In this document: piece by piece, positions 1-8,621 of the stretch
Position numbering within the stretch: position 1 is the first letter of the stretch
How the letters are laid out: each line of letters begins with the position of its first letter
Assembly (NCBI GenBank): GCA_002305015.1
Contig: DBPW01000013.1
Coordinates: 1 to 60,973 of the forward strand
Direction: 5' to 3'
DNA from: Bacteroidales bacterium UBA1410
Lineage (GTDB): Bacteria > Bacteroidota > Bacteroidia > Bacteroidales > Dysgonomonadaceae
DNA: 60,973 bases
Translations under genes and position numbers: made by a program
Notes under the pieces: model-generated
What the model was told of the DNA's origin: nothing
Seen by the model: the letters and a program-made list of their open reading frames with translations, nothing else
Databases searched by the model: none

Positions 1-276
1 CGGGAACTTTATCGGGTGCTTACTTTAATTCGAATAAAAAATCTTGCGCATCGAGCGTATGGAATGAGCATGCTGCAGTTGTAAGGGTGTTGTTTAGGGG
101 GTTTTAACTCATATGTTCGGGCAAATTTGAAAATATAGTAGCCGAATATACGAAAAATATACCTCAGTTCGGCTTCCTCGTAAAGTGCGTCTGCTTTTTG
201 AAAAGGTATCATCTTTTCATCGTCGCTTTTGCTTTTTGCAAAGAGGACTGAGCTTGGTCTCTTTTGAAAAGGTGCA
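1..276. other. left-edge stretch with no supported gene
   Basis: I see no convincing coding region here. A 67-codon open frame on the minus strand has no recognisable domain and an unusual composition. The motif TTTTGAAAAGGT occurs twice, near 197 and 264, but with no clear function. Confidence 0.5.
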
Positions 277-648
277 CTACATTAGGGCGATGAGTTTGGG
301 GAGAAAAATCAATATTCCTACGGCCAGCGCCGCTATGGATGCTATCAACACACCTGCCGCTGCCACGTCTTTCACTTTCTTGATTATCGGATGCTTTTGG
401 TGTTGTGATGCATAATCCGACAGCCTTTCGATGGCGGTGTTCATGGCTTCAAGCGCCGGCACCATCCCGATTACGATGCAAACGGCCAGCCATTCCGTTG
501 TGGAAATATGCAACAAAAAACCCAATGCAACAGCCAATAGGGCCATAACCAACTGAATGCGCGCATTTGGCGTTTCTCTAAACAGCATCCGTAGTCCACT
601 GAAAGCGAAGCGAAGAGATTGAATTCGGTCGTGAAAATACCTGTTCAT
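277..648 (-). CDS. diacylglycerol kinase family (DgkA-like) membrane kinase
   Basis: A small integral membrane kinase of 123 residues, the usual length for DgkA. The family phosphorylates diacylglycerol or undecaprenol in the inner membrane, recycling lipid carriers for envelope synthesis. The signature EAMNTAIERLSD lies near residues 67-78 and KKVKDVAAAGV near 89-99; these contain the metal-binding and catalytic Glu/Asn and the Lys-Asp pair typical of the family. Three hydrophobic segments are visible (about 32-48, 53-66 and 96-120). The substrate, undecaprenol or diacylglycerol, cannot be decided from sequence; in Bacteroidetes single-domain forms are often assumed to act on undecaprenol. 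Confidence 0.88.
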   Translation of the reverse strand: MNRYFHDRIQSLRFAFSGLRMLFRETPNARIQLVMALLAVALGFLLHISTTEWLAVCIVIGMVPALEAMNTAIERLSDYASQHQKHPIIKKVKDVAAAGVLIASIAALAVGILIFLPKLIALM

Positions 649-735
649 GGTTGACGCGGTTAATTATATTGAACAATGCCTGTTCGTGTTGCGAGACACG
701 CATTTATGTCGAGATACGCATTTATGTCGAGACGC

Positions 736-1245
736 CTATTCATGATCGAGCGGTTTTTCGTAAACATAATCATCCATCACGAAACCGTTGCCGATATCGA
801 TCACTTCTTCTTTGGCAATATAAAACCCCATCCGTTGGTAGAAATTGATGGCATTTTTGTTGTTTTTGTTCACATTCAGGTAAACGGCTTTTTCGCCGGC
901 TTCCCGGGCTTTCGTCAACACAAAGTTGAAAAGAAGTTTGCCTATCCCTTTTCGCTGATGGGAAGGTAGAATATAAATCTTATGGATCTTTGTTTTCCCC
1001 GTGTTTTCGCAATTCGGTTCATACGACAGGTAAGCCACAAATTCTTCGTCTTGTTTTGCCAACACATACCGATGATTTTTGTTCTCCATCTGTTCCCGCA
1101 GACTTTCATCGCTGTACATCCAATGCATCATGTAAGCGATTTGCTCTTCGGAAAGGATGTCTTTGAACGTGTGTGGCCAAGCGACAGACGAAATTTTTTG
1201 AATATCGGGAATATGGGCAAGGGTTGCAGGAATAAGCTCTATCAT
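736..1245 (-). CDS. GNAT family N-acetyltransferase
   Basis: A cytoplasmic acetyl-CoA-dependent N-acetyltransferase of 169 residues. The acetyl-CoA loop appears as LPSHQRKGIGKLL about two thirds along, followed by the AINFYQRMGF motif typical of GNAT strands 6-7. The start was set at the ATG giving MIELIPAT. A longer frame begins 13 codons upstream, but that extension would run through an excellent promoter at 1272-1302, so it is rejected. The acceptor substrate is unknown. It reads away from the zinc-ribbon gene, with both promoters in the shared gap. Confidence 0.85.
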   Translation of the reverse strand: MIELIPATLAHIPDIQKISSVAWPHTFKDILSEEQIAYMMHWMYSDESLREQMENKNHRYVLAKQDEEFVAYLSYEPNCENTGKTKIHKIYILPSHQRKGIGKLLFNFVLTKAREAGEKAVYLNVNKNNKNAINFYQRMGFYIAKEEVIDIGNGFVMDDYVYEKPLDHE

Positions 1246-1271
1246 GTTGCGTCTTGTTTTAAAACGACCTT

Positions 1272-1302
1272 CAAAAGTACACATTTTGCTTTTTATTGCA
1301 AA
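1272..1302 (-). promoter_or_regulatory. Bacteroidetes-type promoter for the GNAT gene
   Basis: On the minus strand the sequence reads TTTG, 19 bases, TACTTTTG. Both boxes match the Bacteroidetes sigma-70 consensus (TTTG at -33, TAnnTTTG at -7) with the usual spacing. It ends about 27 bases ahead of the chosen start codon. Confidence 0.65.
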
Positions 1303-1339
1303 AACAACGGAATTTTATCGCTTTATGCGTTACTTTTTT

Positions 1340-1347
1340 TATCTTTG
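1340..1347 (+). promoter_or_regulatory. -7 element TATCTTTG upstream of the zinc-ribbon gene
   Basis: TATCTTTG is an exact match to the Bacteroidetes -7 box and lies 34 bases ahead of the start at 1382. No good TTTG is seen at -33, so only the -7 half is supported. Confidence 0.45.
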
Positions 1348-1381
1348 TATATAGCGATGCAGTTTATAGAAAGGGGATATT

Positions 1382-2677
1382 ATGTCGAGTTTGTGTCCGT
1401 TGTGCGGCAACGATAAATCGGAAGAGGCGTTGTTTTGCGAGGAGTGTGCAAAAAAAATCCGGAACGATTATGAAGTGAAAATTCCGGAGCGACTGAATTT
1501 CGCGGAGAATGTTTCGTCAAAAGATGGCTTTCCCGAAAGCGGAAAGAGTCGGCAAGGGCAAGAGGTTGTTTCGAAAACAGGTACTTTCTCCAAGGCAGGT
1601 GAAAGTGTGCACGAACAGGCGAATCCCGGAATAGTGCCAAAAACAAACACTTTCTCCGACACCGGGAAAAGTCCGCACGAACAGACGAATGACTCTCAAA
1701 CGATTGCCGAAAAGGAGGTTGCGGAGGCTCAAGAAGAGCCTTCTTTTCTGAATACCCGGGCCGAATCCTTCTCGTGCAAACGTAAACACGGGAATAGAAA
1801 AGGGATGGTTTTCGGATGGGTTTTCGCAATAGGTGTGCTGGCTGCTTTTTCTTTTGTCTATAAGCAATATGCCACACGGCAAACTCAGGAACAGACGGTG
1901 TGGGAGGAAGCGGAAAGTGCGCATACCGTGAATGCCTATCTGGCGTATATGAACGCTTATCCCAACGGGAAATATGTGGCTGATGCCGAAGCAAAAATGA
2001 AAGCGCTGAAAGACCAAGAAGCCGCGACTTGGGAAAAGTTGAAAACTTCGGGGGACGTTGCCGAATTGCGGGATTTTCTTCAGCAATACCCCGAAAGTCC
2101 TTATCGGGCGTTGGTCAGAAACCGTTTAGACTCGTTGATGTGGATCGATGCGTATACGGCTAATACGGCTCAGCGTTATTCCGAATACATGGTGGCGGCG
2201 GAGAGTGGCGAATTGCCGGGTAATTATTATCACGAAGCGCAGAAGCGATTTGAAATGCTGTTTCAGTCTTATCCGGTATCGACCGAGGAGTTGGATAAAA
2301 TAAAGGCCGTTGTCGAGGGCTTTTATGCGGCATTATCGGATAGGGATTATAAAAAGTTGGCAGAATATTTATCTCCCAAGGTGTATCGGTTTTTCAACAA
2401 AGGAACGGACTCTCGCGAGAATATAGTGAAGGCATTGCAATTGGCGAAGACTAAAAACTCGGATTCTGCCGTACGCTTTGTTCCCGATCTTGAGGCGCTG
2501 CAATATCAGAAAACGCCGGAGGACAAGATTCGGATAAATGTACCGTTGGTAAAGCAATATGGCGGTGAAGAGGGCGTTGCCCGAACCGTTTCGGGGTATA
2601 TCGGACATATCGAAATGGACGGCGAGGGACGTGTCGTCAGCATATACGAAACCAAACCCTACGGAGCGGAGCAATAG
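1382..2677 (+). CDS. zinc-ribbon single-pass membrane protein with NTF2-like C-terminus
   Basis: 431 residues of unknown role. An N-terminal zinc ribbon has Cys5/Cys8 and Cys19/Cys22. A low-complexity linker follows with repeats of about 22 residues (45-61, 64-81, 86-103; the last two share KTxTFS and HEQxN). A hydrophobic span at about 142-160 is the single membrane anchor. After it come helical TPR-like stretches (YLAYMNAYPNGKYVADAE and a related copy near 212-230), and residues 305-430 resemble an NTF2-like fold (VVEGFYAALSDRDYKKLAEYLS). Topology would place the zinc ribbon in the cytoplasm and the C-terminal domain outside. It resembles zinc-ribbon proteins annotated in many Bacteroidales; no function is proposed. 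Confidence 0.8.
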   Translation: MSSLCPLCGNDKSEEALFCEECAKKIRNDYEVKIPERLNFAENVSSKDGFPESGKSRQGQEVVSKTGTFSKAGESVHEQANPGIVPKTNTFSDTGKSPHEQTNDSQTIAEKEVAEAQEEPSFLNTRAESFSCKRKHGNRKGMVFGWVFAIGVLAAFSFVYKQYATRQTQEQTVWEEAESAHTVNAYLAYMNAYPNGKYVADAEAKMKALKDQEAATWEKLKTSGDVAELRDFLQQYPESPYRALVRNRLDSLMWIDAYTANTAQRYSEYMVAAESGELPGNYYHEAQKRFEMLFQSYPVSTEELDKIKAVVEGFYAALSDRDYKKLAEYLSPKVYRFFNKGTDSRENIVKALQLAKTKNSDSAVRFVPDLEALQYQKTPEDKIRINVPLVKQYGGEEGVARTVSGYIGHIEMDGEGRVVSIYETKPYGAEQ

Positions 2678-2732
2678 GAACCGGAACGGTGCGGAACATG
2701 AACTATTATCGGGATGAATTTGTTGTAAGGGT

Positions 2733-4757
2733 ATGGATTTTAAGTTAACTTCACAATATAAACCTACCGGGGATCAACCCGAAGCCATAAAGGCATTGGT
2801 CGAAGGAATTCGCGACAATGTCCCTTATCAGACGTTGTTGGGGGTTACCGGTTCGGGGAAAACGTTTACCATAGCCAACGTGATAGCACAGGTGAATAAA
2901 CCCACGTTGGTGATCAGCCATAACAAAACGTTGGCGGCGCAATTGTATAGCGAGTTTAAAGGTTTTTTCCCCGAGAATGCGGTTGAATACTACGTTTCCT
3001 ATTACGATTATTATCAGCCCGAAGCCTATATTCCCTCTACCGATACGTATATAGCCAAGGACCTTTCCATCAACGACGAGATCGAAAAACTGCGGTTGTC
3101 GGCCACGTCGGCATTGTTGTCGGGCCGCAAAGATGTGATTGTGGTTTCTTCGGTTTCGTGCCTGTACGGTATCGGCAATCCCGAGGATTTCAATAAAACC
3201 ACCATCGATATTAAGGTCGGACAAAAACTGGTACGCGATGTGTTTCTGCGCAAATTGGTGGAAATTTTGTATTCGCGCAACGAAACGGCCGAATTCGGCC
3301 GGGGTAATTTTCGGGTGAAAGGCGATACCGTCGATGTTTTTTTGGCCTATGACGATATCCTGATTCGCGTGATTTTCTGGGGAGACGAGATCGAAAGTAT
3401 CGAATCGGTCGATCCGGTTACGGGGATGACGATTGAACGGTTGGATGCTTATCGCATTTTCCCCGCCAATTTGTTTGTAACCACACGCGAACGCATTTTT
3501 AGGGCTGTAGAGGAAATACAGATTGATCTCGGCAAGCAGGTCGAGTTCTTTCGTTCCATCGGCAAACCGTTGGAAGCAAAACGTTTATACGAGCGGGTGA
3601 CCTACGATATCGAAATGATTAAAGAGATCGGCTACTGTTCGGGTATCGAAAATTATTCCCGTTATTTTGACGGACGACTTCCGGGGACGAGGCCTTTCTG
3701 TCTGTTGGATTTTTTCCCGAAAGATTACCTTACCGTGATTGACGAAAGTCATGTTACCATTCCGCAGATTCGTGCCATGTACGGCGGCGATCATTCGCGC
3801 AAACTCAACCTGGTGGAATACGGTTTCCGTTTGCCTGCCGCTATTGATAATCGCCCGCTTACGTTCGAAGAATTCGAATCGCTCACGCCGCAGATTATTT
3901 TTGTGAGTGCCACACCGGCCGACTATGAACTGGAAAAATCGGAGGGGGTTATTGTGGATCAGTTGATTCGTCCTACGGGTTTGCTCGATCCGCCTATCGA
4001 AGTGCGTCCTACTCTTAACCAGATTGATGATCTCATGGAGGAAATTCAGCAACGGGTGGAAAAAAACGAACGGGTGTTGGTAACCACGCTGACAAAACGC
4101 ATGGCGGAGGAATTGACCGATTATCTTTCGCAGAACGGTATTCGGTGCAGTTATATTCATTCGGATGTGGAAACGCTTGAACGCGTGAAAATTATGGACG
4201 AATTGCGGAGCGGCGTTTTTGATGTTTTGGTGGGGGTGAATTTGCTGCGTGAGGGACTGGATTTGCCGGAAGTTTCGCTGGTGGCTGTGCTCGATGCCGA
4301 TAAAGAGGGGTTTTTGCGTTCGCATCGTTCCCTCACGCAAACGGCAGGGCGTGCAGCGCGCAACGTAAACGGGAAGGTTATTTTTTATGCCGACAAAATC
4401 ACCGAAAGTATGCAGGCTACCATCGACGAAACCAATCGCCGGAGGGAAAAACAGTTGAAATATAACGAGGAGCACGGCATCATTCCTCAGCAAATCAAAA
4501 AAGCCAAATCGTCGGCTCTTGCCAAACATGCGGTACCGACAACAGAGTCACAAGCGTATGTTGAGCCGGATTACTATTCGATTGCTGCTGAGCCGGCTGC
4601 TCCATATGAGGTGGAAGAGGATTTGGAAAAACGCATCGAAAAAACACGCAAAGCCATGATGGCGGCGGCTAAACGATTGGATTTTTTGGAAGCTGCCCAA
4701 TTGCGGGATCAATTGATCGTATTGGAGTCGAAATTAAAGGAGAAGTCTGCTTTATAA
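2733..4757 (+). CDS. uvrB: UvrB, excinuclease ABC subunit B
   Basis: The DNA-damage-verifying helicase-like subunit of nucleotide excision repair; it receives damaged DNA from UvrA and recruits UvrC. 674 residues, the usual length. Walker A GVTGSGKT is at 37-44, and the tyrosine-rich beta-hairpin that clamps the DNA strand (YYDYYQPEAYIP) at about 90-101. The DEAD-like box reads VIDESHVTIPQ near 335, and helicase motif VI (QTAGRAARN) is intact. The C-terminal UVR motif that binds UvrC (LDFLEAAQLRDQ) is at about 649-660. No frameshift or missing motif. It stands alone, about 55 bases after the preceding gene. Confidence 0.98.
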   Translation: MDFKLTSQYKPTGDQPEAIKALVEGIRDNVPYQTLLGVTGSGKTFTIANVIAQVNKPTLVISHNKTLAAQLYSEFKGFFPENAVEYYVSYYDYYQPEAYIPSTDTYIAKDLSINDEIEKLRLSATSALLSGRKDVIVVSSVSCLYGIGNPEDFNKTTIDIKVGQKLVRDVFLRKLVEILYSRNETAEFGRGNFRVKGDTVDVFLAYDDILIRVIFWGDEIESIESVDPVTGMTIERLDAYRIFPANLFVTTRERIFRAVEEIQIDLGKQVEFFRSIGKPLEAKRLYERVTYDIEMIKEIGYCSGIENYSRYFDGRLPGTRPFCLLDFFPKDYLTVIDESHVTIPQIRAMYGGDHSRKLNLVEYGFRLPAAIDNRPLTFEEFESLTPQIIFVSATPADYELEKSEGVIVDQLIRPTGLLDPPIEVRPTLNQIDDLMEEIQQRVEKNERVLVTTLTKRMAEELTDYLSQNGIRCSYIHSDVETLERVKIMDELRSGVFDVLVGVNLLREGLDLPEVSLVAVLDADKEGFLRSHRSLTQTAGRAARNVNGKVIFYADKITESMQATIDETNRRREKQLKYNEEHGIIPQQIKKAKSSALAKHAVPTTESQAYVEPDYYSIAAEPAAPYEVEEDLEKRIEKTRKAMMAAAKRLDFLEAAQLRDQLIVLESKLKEKSAL

Positions 4758-4925
4758 TCTGAAGGCCAACGGCATCGATTTTGTTGCTTTCTCACCCGTT
4801 CGGAAGAGGAAGAGGAAGAGCACCAGCAACTTTTGGAGACGACAGAATGCACCAAATAGAAGTGGGGCAGGTAACGTGCCTAACGGGAATTTTGCCGACT
4901 AACCCTATTGAAAAATGAACGAAAT

Positions 4926-6593
4926 ATGAAATCGGATATTGAAATTGCACGCGAAACGCCATTGAAAAAGGTAAAAGATGTAGCCGAAAGCATCGGAATT
5001 CCACGAGATGAGGTTCACAATTACGGCCCTTTTATGGCTAAAATACCGCTCCGGCTTATCGATAGTGAGCGGGTGAATAAAAGCAATCTGATCCTGGTAA
5101 CCGCTATCACGCCCACAAAAGCAGGAGTGGGGAAAACAACCACCTCTATCGGTTTATCGTTAGGGTTGAACAAAATTGGCAAAAAAGCCATTGTGGCCTT
5201 ACGAGAACCCTCACTCGGCCCGGTGTTCGGCATGAAAGGAGGCGCAGCAGGAGGCGGTCGTGCACAGGTGCTTCCGATGGAAAATATCAACCTGCATTTT
5301 ACGGGCGATTTTCATGCCGTAACTACGGCTCATAATACGATTTCGGCGTTGCTGGACAATTACATTTACCGTGTACAGGGTTCGGCCGGGCAACTCAAAG
5401 AAGTATTGTGGAAGCGTGTGCTGGATGTCAATGACAGGAGCTTGCGTCACATCGTGACCGGATTGAACGGTTCTGCCAACGGCATTCCGCAGGAATCGGG
5501 ATTCGATATCACGGCTGCATCGGAGTTGATGGCCATTCTCTGTCTGGCGGAGAACGAGAGCGACTTGCGCCGTCGCATCGAAAATATTTTGTTGGGATAT
5601 ACGATGGATGGCAATCCGTTTACCGTGAAAGATTTGGGCGTTGCGGGGGCCATAACCGTATTAATGAAAGATGCCATTCATCCCAATTTGGTGCAAACTA
5701 CCGAAAATACGGCGGCATTTGTGCACGGAGGTCCTTTTGCCAACATTGCTCATGGTTGTAATTCGGTATTGGCTACAAAAATGGGCATGACCTATGGCGA
5801 TTATGTGGTAACGGAAGCCGGTTTCGGGGCGGATTTGGGTGCCGAGAAATTTTTCAATATCAAATGCCGTAAAAGTGGCATACGACCCAAACTGACCGTG
5901 ATCGTGGTTACTTCTCAGGGGCTGAAAATGCACGGGGGAGTTCCCGAAACGAAAATCAAAGAACCCGATAGAGCAGGGTTGATAAACGGGCTGCAAAATT
6001 TGGAAAAACATCTGGATAATTTGGCGGCGTTTGGACAAACCGTGGTGGTGGCTTTCAACAAATACGATTTCGACAGGGAAGAGGAAATCGATGTTGTTCG
6101 GCAGTATTGCGCCCGAAAAGGAGTGCGATTTGCGGTTAACGAAGCTTTTTACAAAGGGGGAGAAGGTGCCGTGGAATTAGCCGAAATGGTGGTAGATGCT
6201 ATTGACAACGAGCCCTCACACGAATTGAAATTTACCTACGATGATGCGGATACCATCGATAAGAAAATCGAAAAAATAGCCTTGAACATTTATGGAGCAC
6301 GCGATGTGGTTTTCGGAGAAAAAGCAATGAAAATACTGAAAAAGATCGAAGGAACAGCCCTCGAAAAAATGCCGGTATGTATTGCCAAAACGCAATTTTC
6401 TTTTTCGGCCGATCCTAAAGCGTATGGTGTAGCCAAAAATTTTCAGTTTAAAATCAATGATATTATCATCAATCAAGGGGCGGAATTTATTGTGGCTCTT
6501 GCCGGCGAAATGGTACGTATGCCGGGTTTGCCTGCCGATCCTCAAGCAAAACGCATCGATATCGTGAACGGACAAATTGAAGGATTGAGTTGA
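4926..6593 (+). CDS. fhs: formate--tetrahydrofolate ligase
   Basis: Cytoplasmic ATP-dependent ligase that makes 10-formyl-THF from formate and THF, feeding one-carbon metabolism and purine synthesis. 555 residues from the ATG at 4926, the normal family length. An in-frame TTG six codons upstream is possible but adds only MKNERN and is not favoured. The P-loop TPTKAGVGKTT lies at about 63-73, and the ligase signature REPSLGPVFGMKGGAAGGG at about 93-111. The C-terminal VRMPGLP motif is present. The 168 bases before it carry no gene; it appears monocistronic. Confidence 0.97.
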   Translation: MKSDIEIARETPLKKVKDVAESIGIPRDEVHNYGPFMAKIPLRLIDSERVNKSNLILVTAITPTKAGVGKTTTSIGLSLGLNKIGKKAIVALREPSLGPVFGMKGGAAGGGRAQVLPMENINLHFTGDFHAVTTAHNTISALLDNYIYRVQGSAGQLKEVLWKRVLDVNDRSLRHIVTGLNGSANGIPQESGFDITAASELMAILCLAENESDLRRRIENILLGYTMDGNPFTVKDLGVAGAITVLMKDAIHPNLVQTTENTAAFVHGGPFANIAHGCNSVLATKMGMTYGDYVVTEAGFGADLGAEKFFNIKCRKSGIRPKLTVIVVTSQGLKMHGGVPETKIKEPDRAGLINGLQNLEKHLDNLAAFGQTVVVAFNKYDFDREEEIDVVRQYCARKGVRFAVNEAFYKGGEGAVELAEMVVDAIDNEPSHELKFTYDDADTIDKKIEKIALNIYGARDVVFGEKAMKILKKIEGTALEKMPVCIAKTQFSFSADPKAYGVAKNFQFKINDIIINQGAEFIVALAGEMVRMPGLPADPQAKRIDIVNGQIEGLS

Positions 6594-6657
6594 TAAGAAA
6601 TGAGCGTTGATTTATAACGGATAATTGACTTTATGACCCCTGAAAATCAATAAAAAA

Positions 6658-7512
6658 ATGAAACCGATTGTTTTAACTTTAGCATTTTTTTCTTTGGCAA
6701 CATTGCTTATTGCCGGCGATGGAACTCTTTACACGAAGGAAGACAAGGCAATTTTTGATAAATATGCGTTGTATATCGAGCCTTTTCGCGATCAACCGAT
6801 GGAAAAAGTGATGGAGAAAACGGCCGAATTTTTTCTTGGAACGCCTTATGTGGCTCATACCTTGGAAATGACCCCGGGAGAGACGTTTGTCATTAACCTG
6901 CGGGAAATGGATTGCGTCACTTTCATGGAAAATGTCGTTGCTTTATCGTTGACGGCCAAATCCGGTGAACTTTCGTTTGACAAGTTCATGGACGAATTGC
7001 GCAAAATGCGTTACCGGAACGGCAATATCGAAGACTATGCTTCGCGATTGCATTACACCACCGATTGGTTTTACGAAAATGAAAAACGCGGTTTGGTGAA
7101 AAATATCAGTGCGTGTTTGGGCGGGGTGAAAGAAACCAAGAAAATCAACTTTATGTCTGCTCACCGCGATGCCTACCAACCGCTGCAAAGCGATGACGCC
7201 ATGTGGTGGAAAATAAAAACGTTGGAAGATGCGATCAACCAACGTGGCGGGTTTTATTATCTCCCCAAAAATGAAATTGCAAAGACCGTTCCCCAAATTC
7301 CCCACATGTCTATTATAGCTTTTACGACTTCTACGGAAGGGCTGGATGTTTCGCATGTGGTGTTTGCTTATCGTAAGGGAGACAAACTGACGTTTATTCA
7401 TGCTTCGAGTACTGAAGGGAAGGTGGTAATCGACGAGAAAACACTTGTTGATTATTGTAATTCGCAAGAATCATGTACAGGAATAATGGTCGTTAAGGTC
7501 AATGACCGTTAA
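6658..7512 (+). CDS. DUF1460 family N-acetylmuramoyl-L-alanine amidase-like protein
   Basis: A secreted peptidoglycan amidase-like protein of 284 residues. A signal peptide is visible (MKPIVLTLAFFSLATLLIAG). The papain/NlpC-like centre of DUF1460 is intact: Cys86 in REMDCVTF and His233 in DVSHVVFA. A second conserved stretch, GGFYYLPK, is at about 197-204. Characterised DUF1460 members cleave the MurNAc-L-Ala bond of muropeptides in the periplasm. It reads towards the CapA-like gene, with only 13 bases between the stop codons. Confidence 0.85.
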   Translation: MKPIVLTLAFFSLATLLIAGDGTLYTKEDKAIFDKYALYIEPFRDQPMEKVMEKTAEFFLGTPYVAHTLEMTPGETFVINLREMDCVTFMENVVALSLTAKSGELSFDKFMDELRKMRYRNGNIEDYASRLHYTTDWFYENEKRGLVKNISACLGGVKETKKINFMSAHRDAYQPLQSDDAMWWKIKTLEDAINQRGGFYYLPKNEIAKTVPQIPHMSIIAFTTSTEGLDVSHVVFAYRKGDKLTFIHASSTEGKVVIDEKTLVDYCNSQESCTGIMVVKVNDR

Positions 7513-7525
7513 GATTCCGTGATCC

Positions 7526-8611
7526 CTAAGGGACGGTTTTCTGTACGGTTTTTTCTGCATGCTCCGTAAACTTTTCCATGGTTTCTTTCTCTTCCTTACT
7601 GAATGGAGGAGTGATCGCTACCCGGGAAAGGGTTGTCGGTATGAGCACATAGTTCGTTTTTTCCTTATCCCGATATTTTCGTACCCAAATAAAAGAATAC
7701 GCATGCGATTCGATTTCGGCAGGAGCTTCATCTGAGGTTTTACGGATAACGATTTCGGCAATCATTCCTCCCTCGGTATGAGGGTGTTGTTGATTTGAAA
7801 TAAAATTTCCGAGGGAGTAATAGACCACATTTGCCGGTTCCTTTTCTTTTCGGTAAACGGAGACAGGTTCCACGACGTGGGGATGATGACCGATAATCAT
7901 CCGTACGCCGTTATTGATCAGGAATTGAGCCATTTTCCGCTGTTCTGTCGTGGGGTAGGTGAGGTATTCCTCTCCCCAGTGCATGTTGGCAATGATAATG
8001 TCGGGCTTGTATCGTAGGGCTGTCCCGATATCTTTTTTGATAAGAAAAGTATCGGTAAAATTTACGATACTTGGGTTTTTTACCGGAATCCCGTTGGTCT
8101 TGTAGGTATAATTCAGCAGAGCAATGCGGATTCCGTTTTTGATCAGCATAAGCGGGTAACGGAGAGTGCGTTCGTGCGGCGATTTGAAGGTGCCCGTATG
8201 CTTTATTTGCAACGAATCGAGCACGTCTATCGTGCGCTCGAGACCTTTTTGTCCGCCATCCATTGCATGGTTGTTTGCCAGAAAGAAAACGTCGAATCCT
8301 GCATTTTTCAACGCGGAGGCAAACTCGTCGGGGGAACTAAAGGTAGGGTATCCCGTGTAAGGTTTTCCGCCTAATACGGTTTCGAAGTTGACGCAGGCAA
8401 TATCGGCCGAAGCGATGTTGTCTTTAATCAGATAGAAACACGAATCGTAATTGTATCCGTTTTCTGTTTTTGCGCTATGTACTTGAGGCAAGTGCTGCAT
8501 GGCATCCCCGGCAAATAAAAGACTCACCTTTCTCTCTTGCGAAACAGCAAATTGTCGGATAGAAGAAAGAAAGAGACAACCGGAGATCCAGAGAACAAGC
8601 AGCCATCGCAT
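7526..8611 (-). CDS. CapA/PgsA-type metallophosphatase-fold protein
   Basis: 361 residues from the ATG starting MRWLLVLW, chosen because a signal peptide or anchor follows at once and it begins 10 bases after the protease stop; a longer frame would overlap the protease gene. Calcineurin-like metal ligands are seen: LLFAGDAMQ (Asp36), CVNFE, LANNHAMDGG (about 111-118), MHWGEEY (about 210-216) and IGHHPHVVEP (about 240-249). The CapA family is linked to poly-gamma-glutamate or capsule processing, but many Bacteroidetes members lie outside capsule loci, and the true substrate here is unknown. Probably co-transcribed with the upstream S41 protease, suggesting an envelope role. Confidence 0.85.
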   Translation of the reverse strand: MRWLLVLWISGCLFLSSIRQFAVSQERKVSLLFAGDAMQHLPQVHSAKTENGYNYDSCFYLIKDNIASADIACVNFETVLGGKPYTGYPTFSSPDEFASALKNAGFDVFFLANNHAMDGGQKGLERTIDVLDSLQIKHTGTFKSPHERTLRYPLMLIKNGIRIALLNYTYKTNGIPVKNPSIVNFTDTFLIKKDIGTALRYKPDIIIANMHWGEEYLTYPTTEQRKMAQFLINNGVRMIIGHHPHVVEPVSVYRKEKEPANVVYYSLGNFISNQQHPHTEGGMIAEIVIRKTSDEAPAEIESHAYSFIWVRKYRDKEKTNYVLIPTTLSRVAITPPFSKEEKETMEKFTEHAEKTVQKTVP

Positions 8612-8621
8612 GTATGCCGTA

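Noticed and set aside
1380..2086. long minus-strand frames opposite the zinc-ribbon gene
   Set aside because: Low-complexity shadow translations with no domain; the plus-strand protein has a zinc ribbon, a membrane helix and a promoter.
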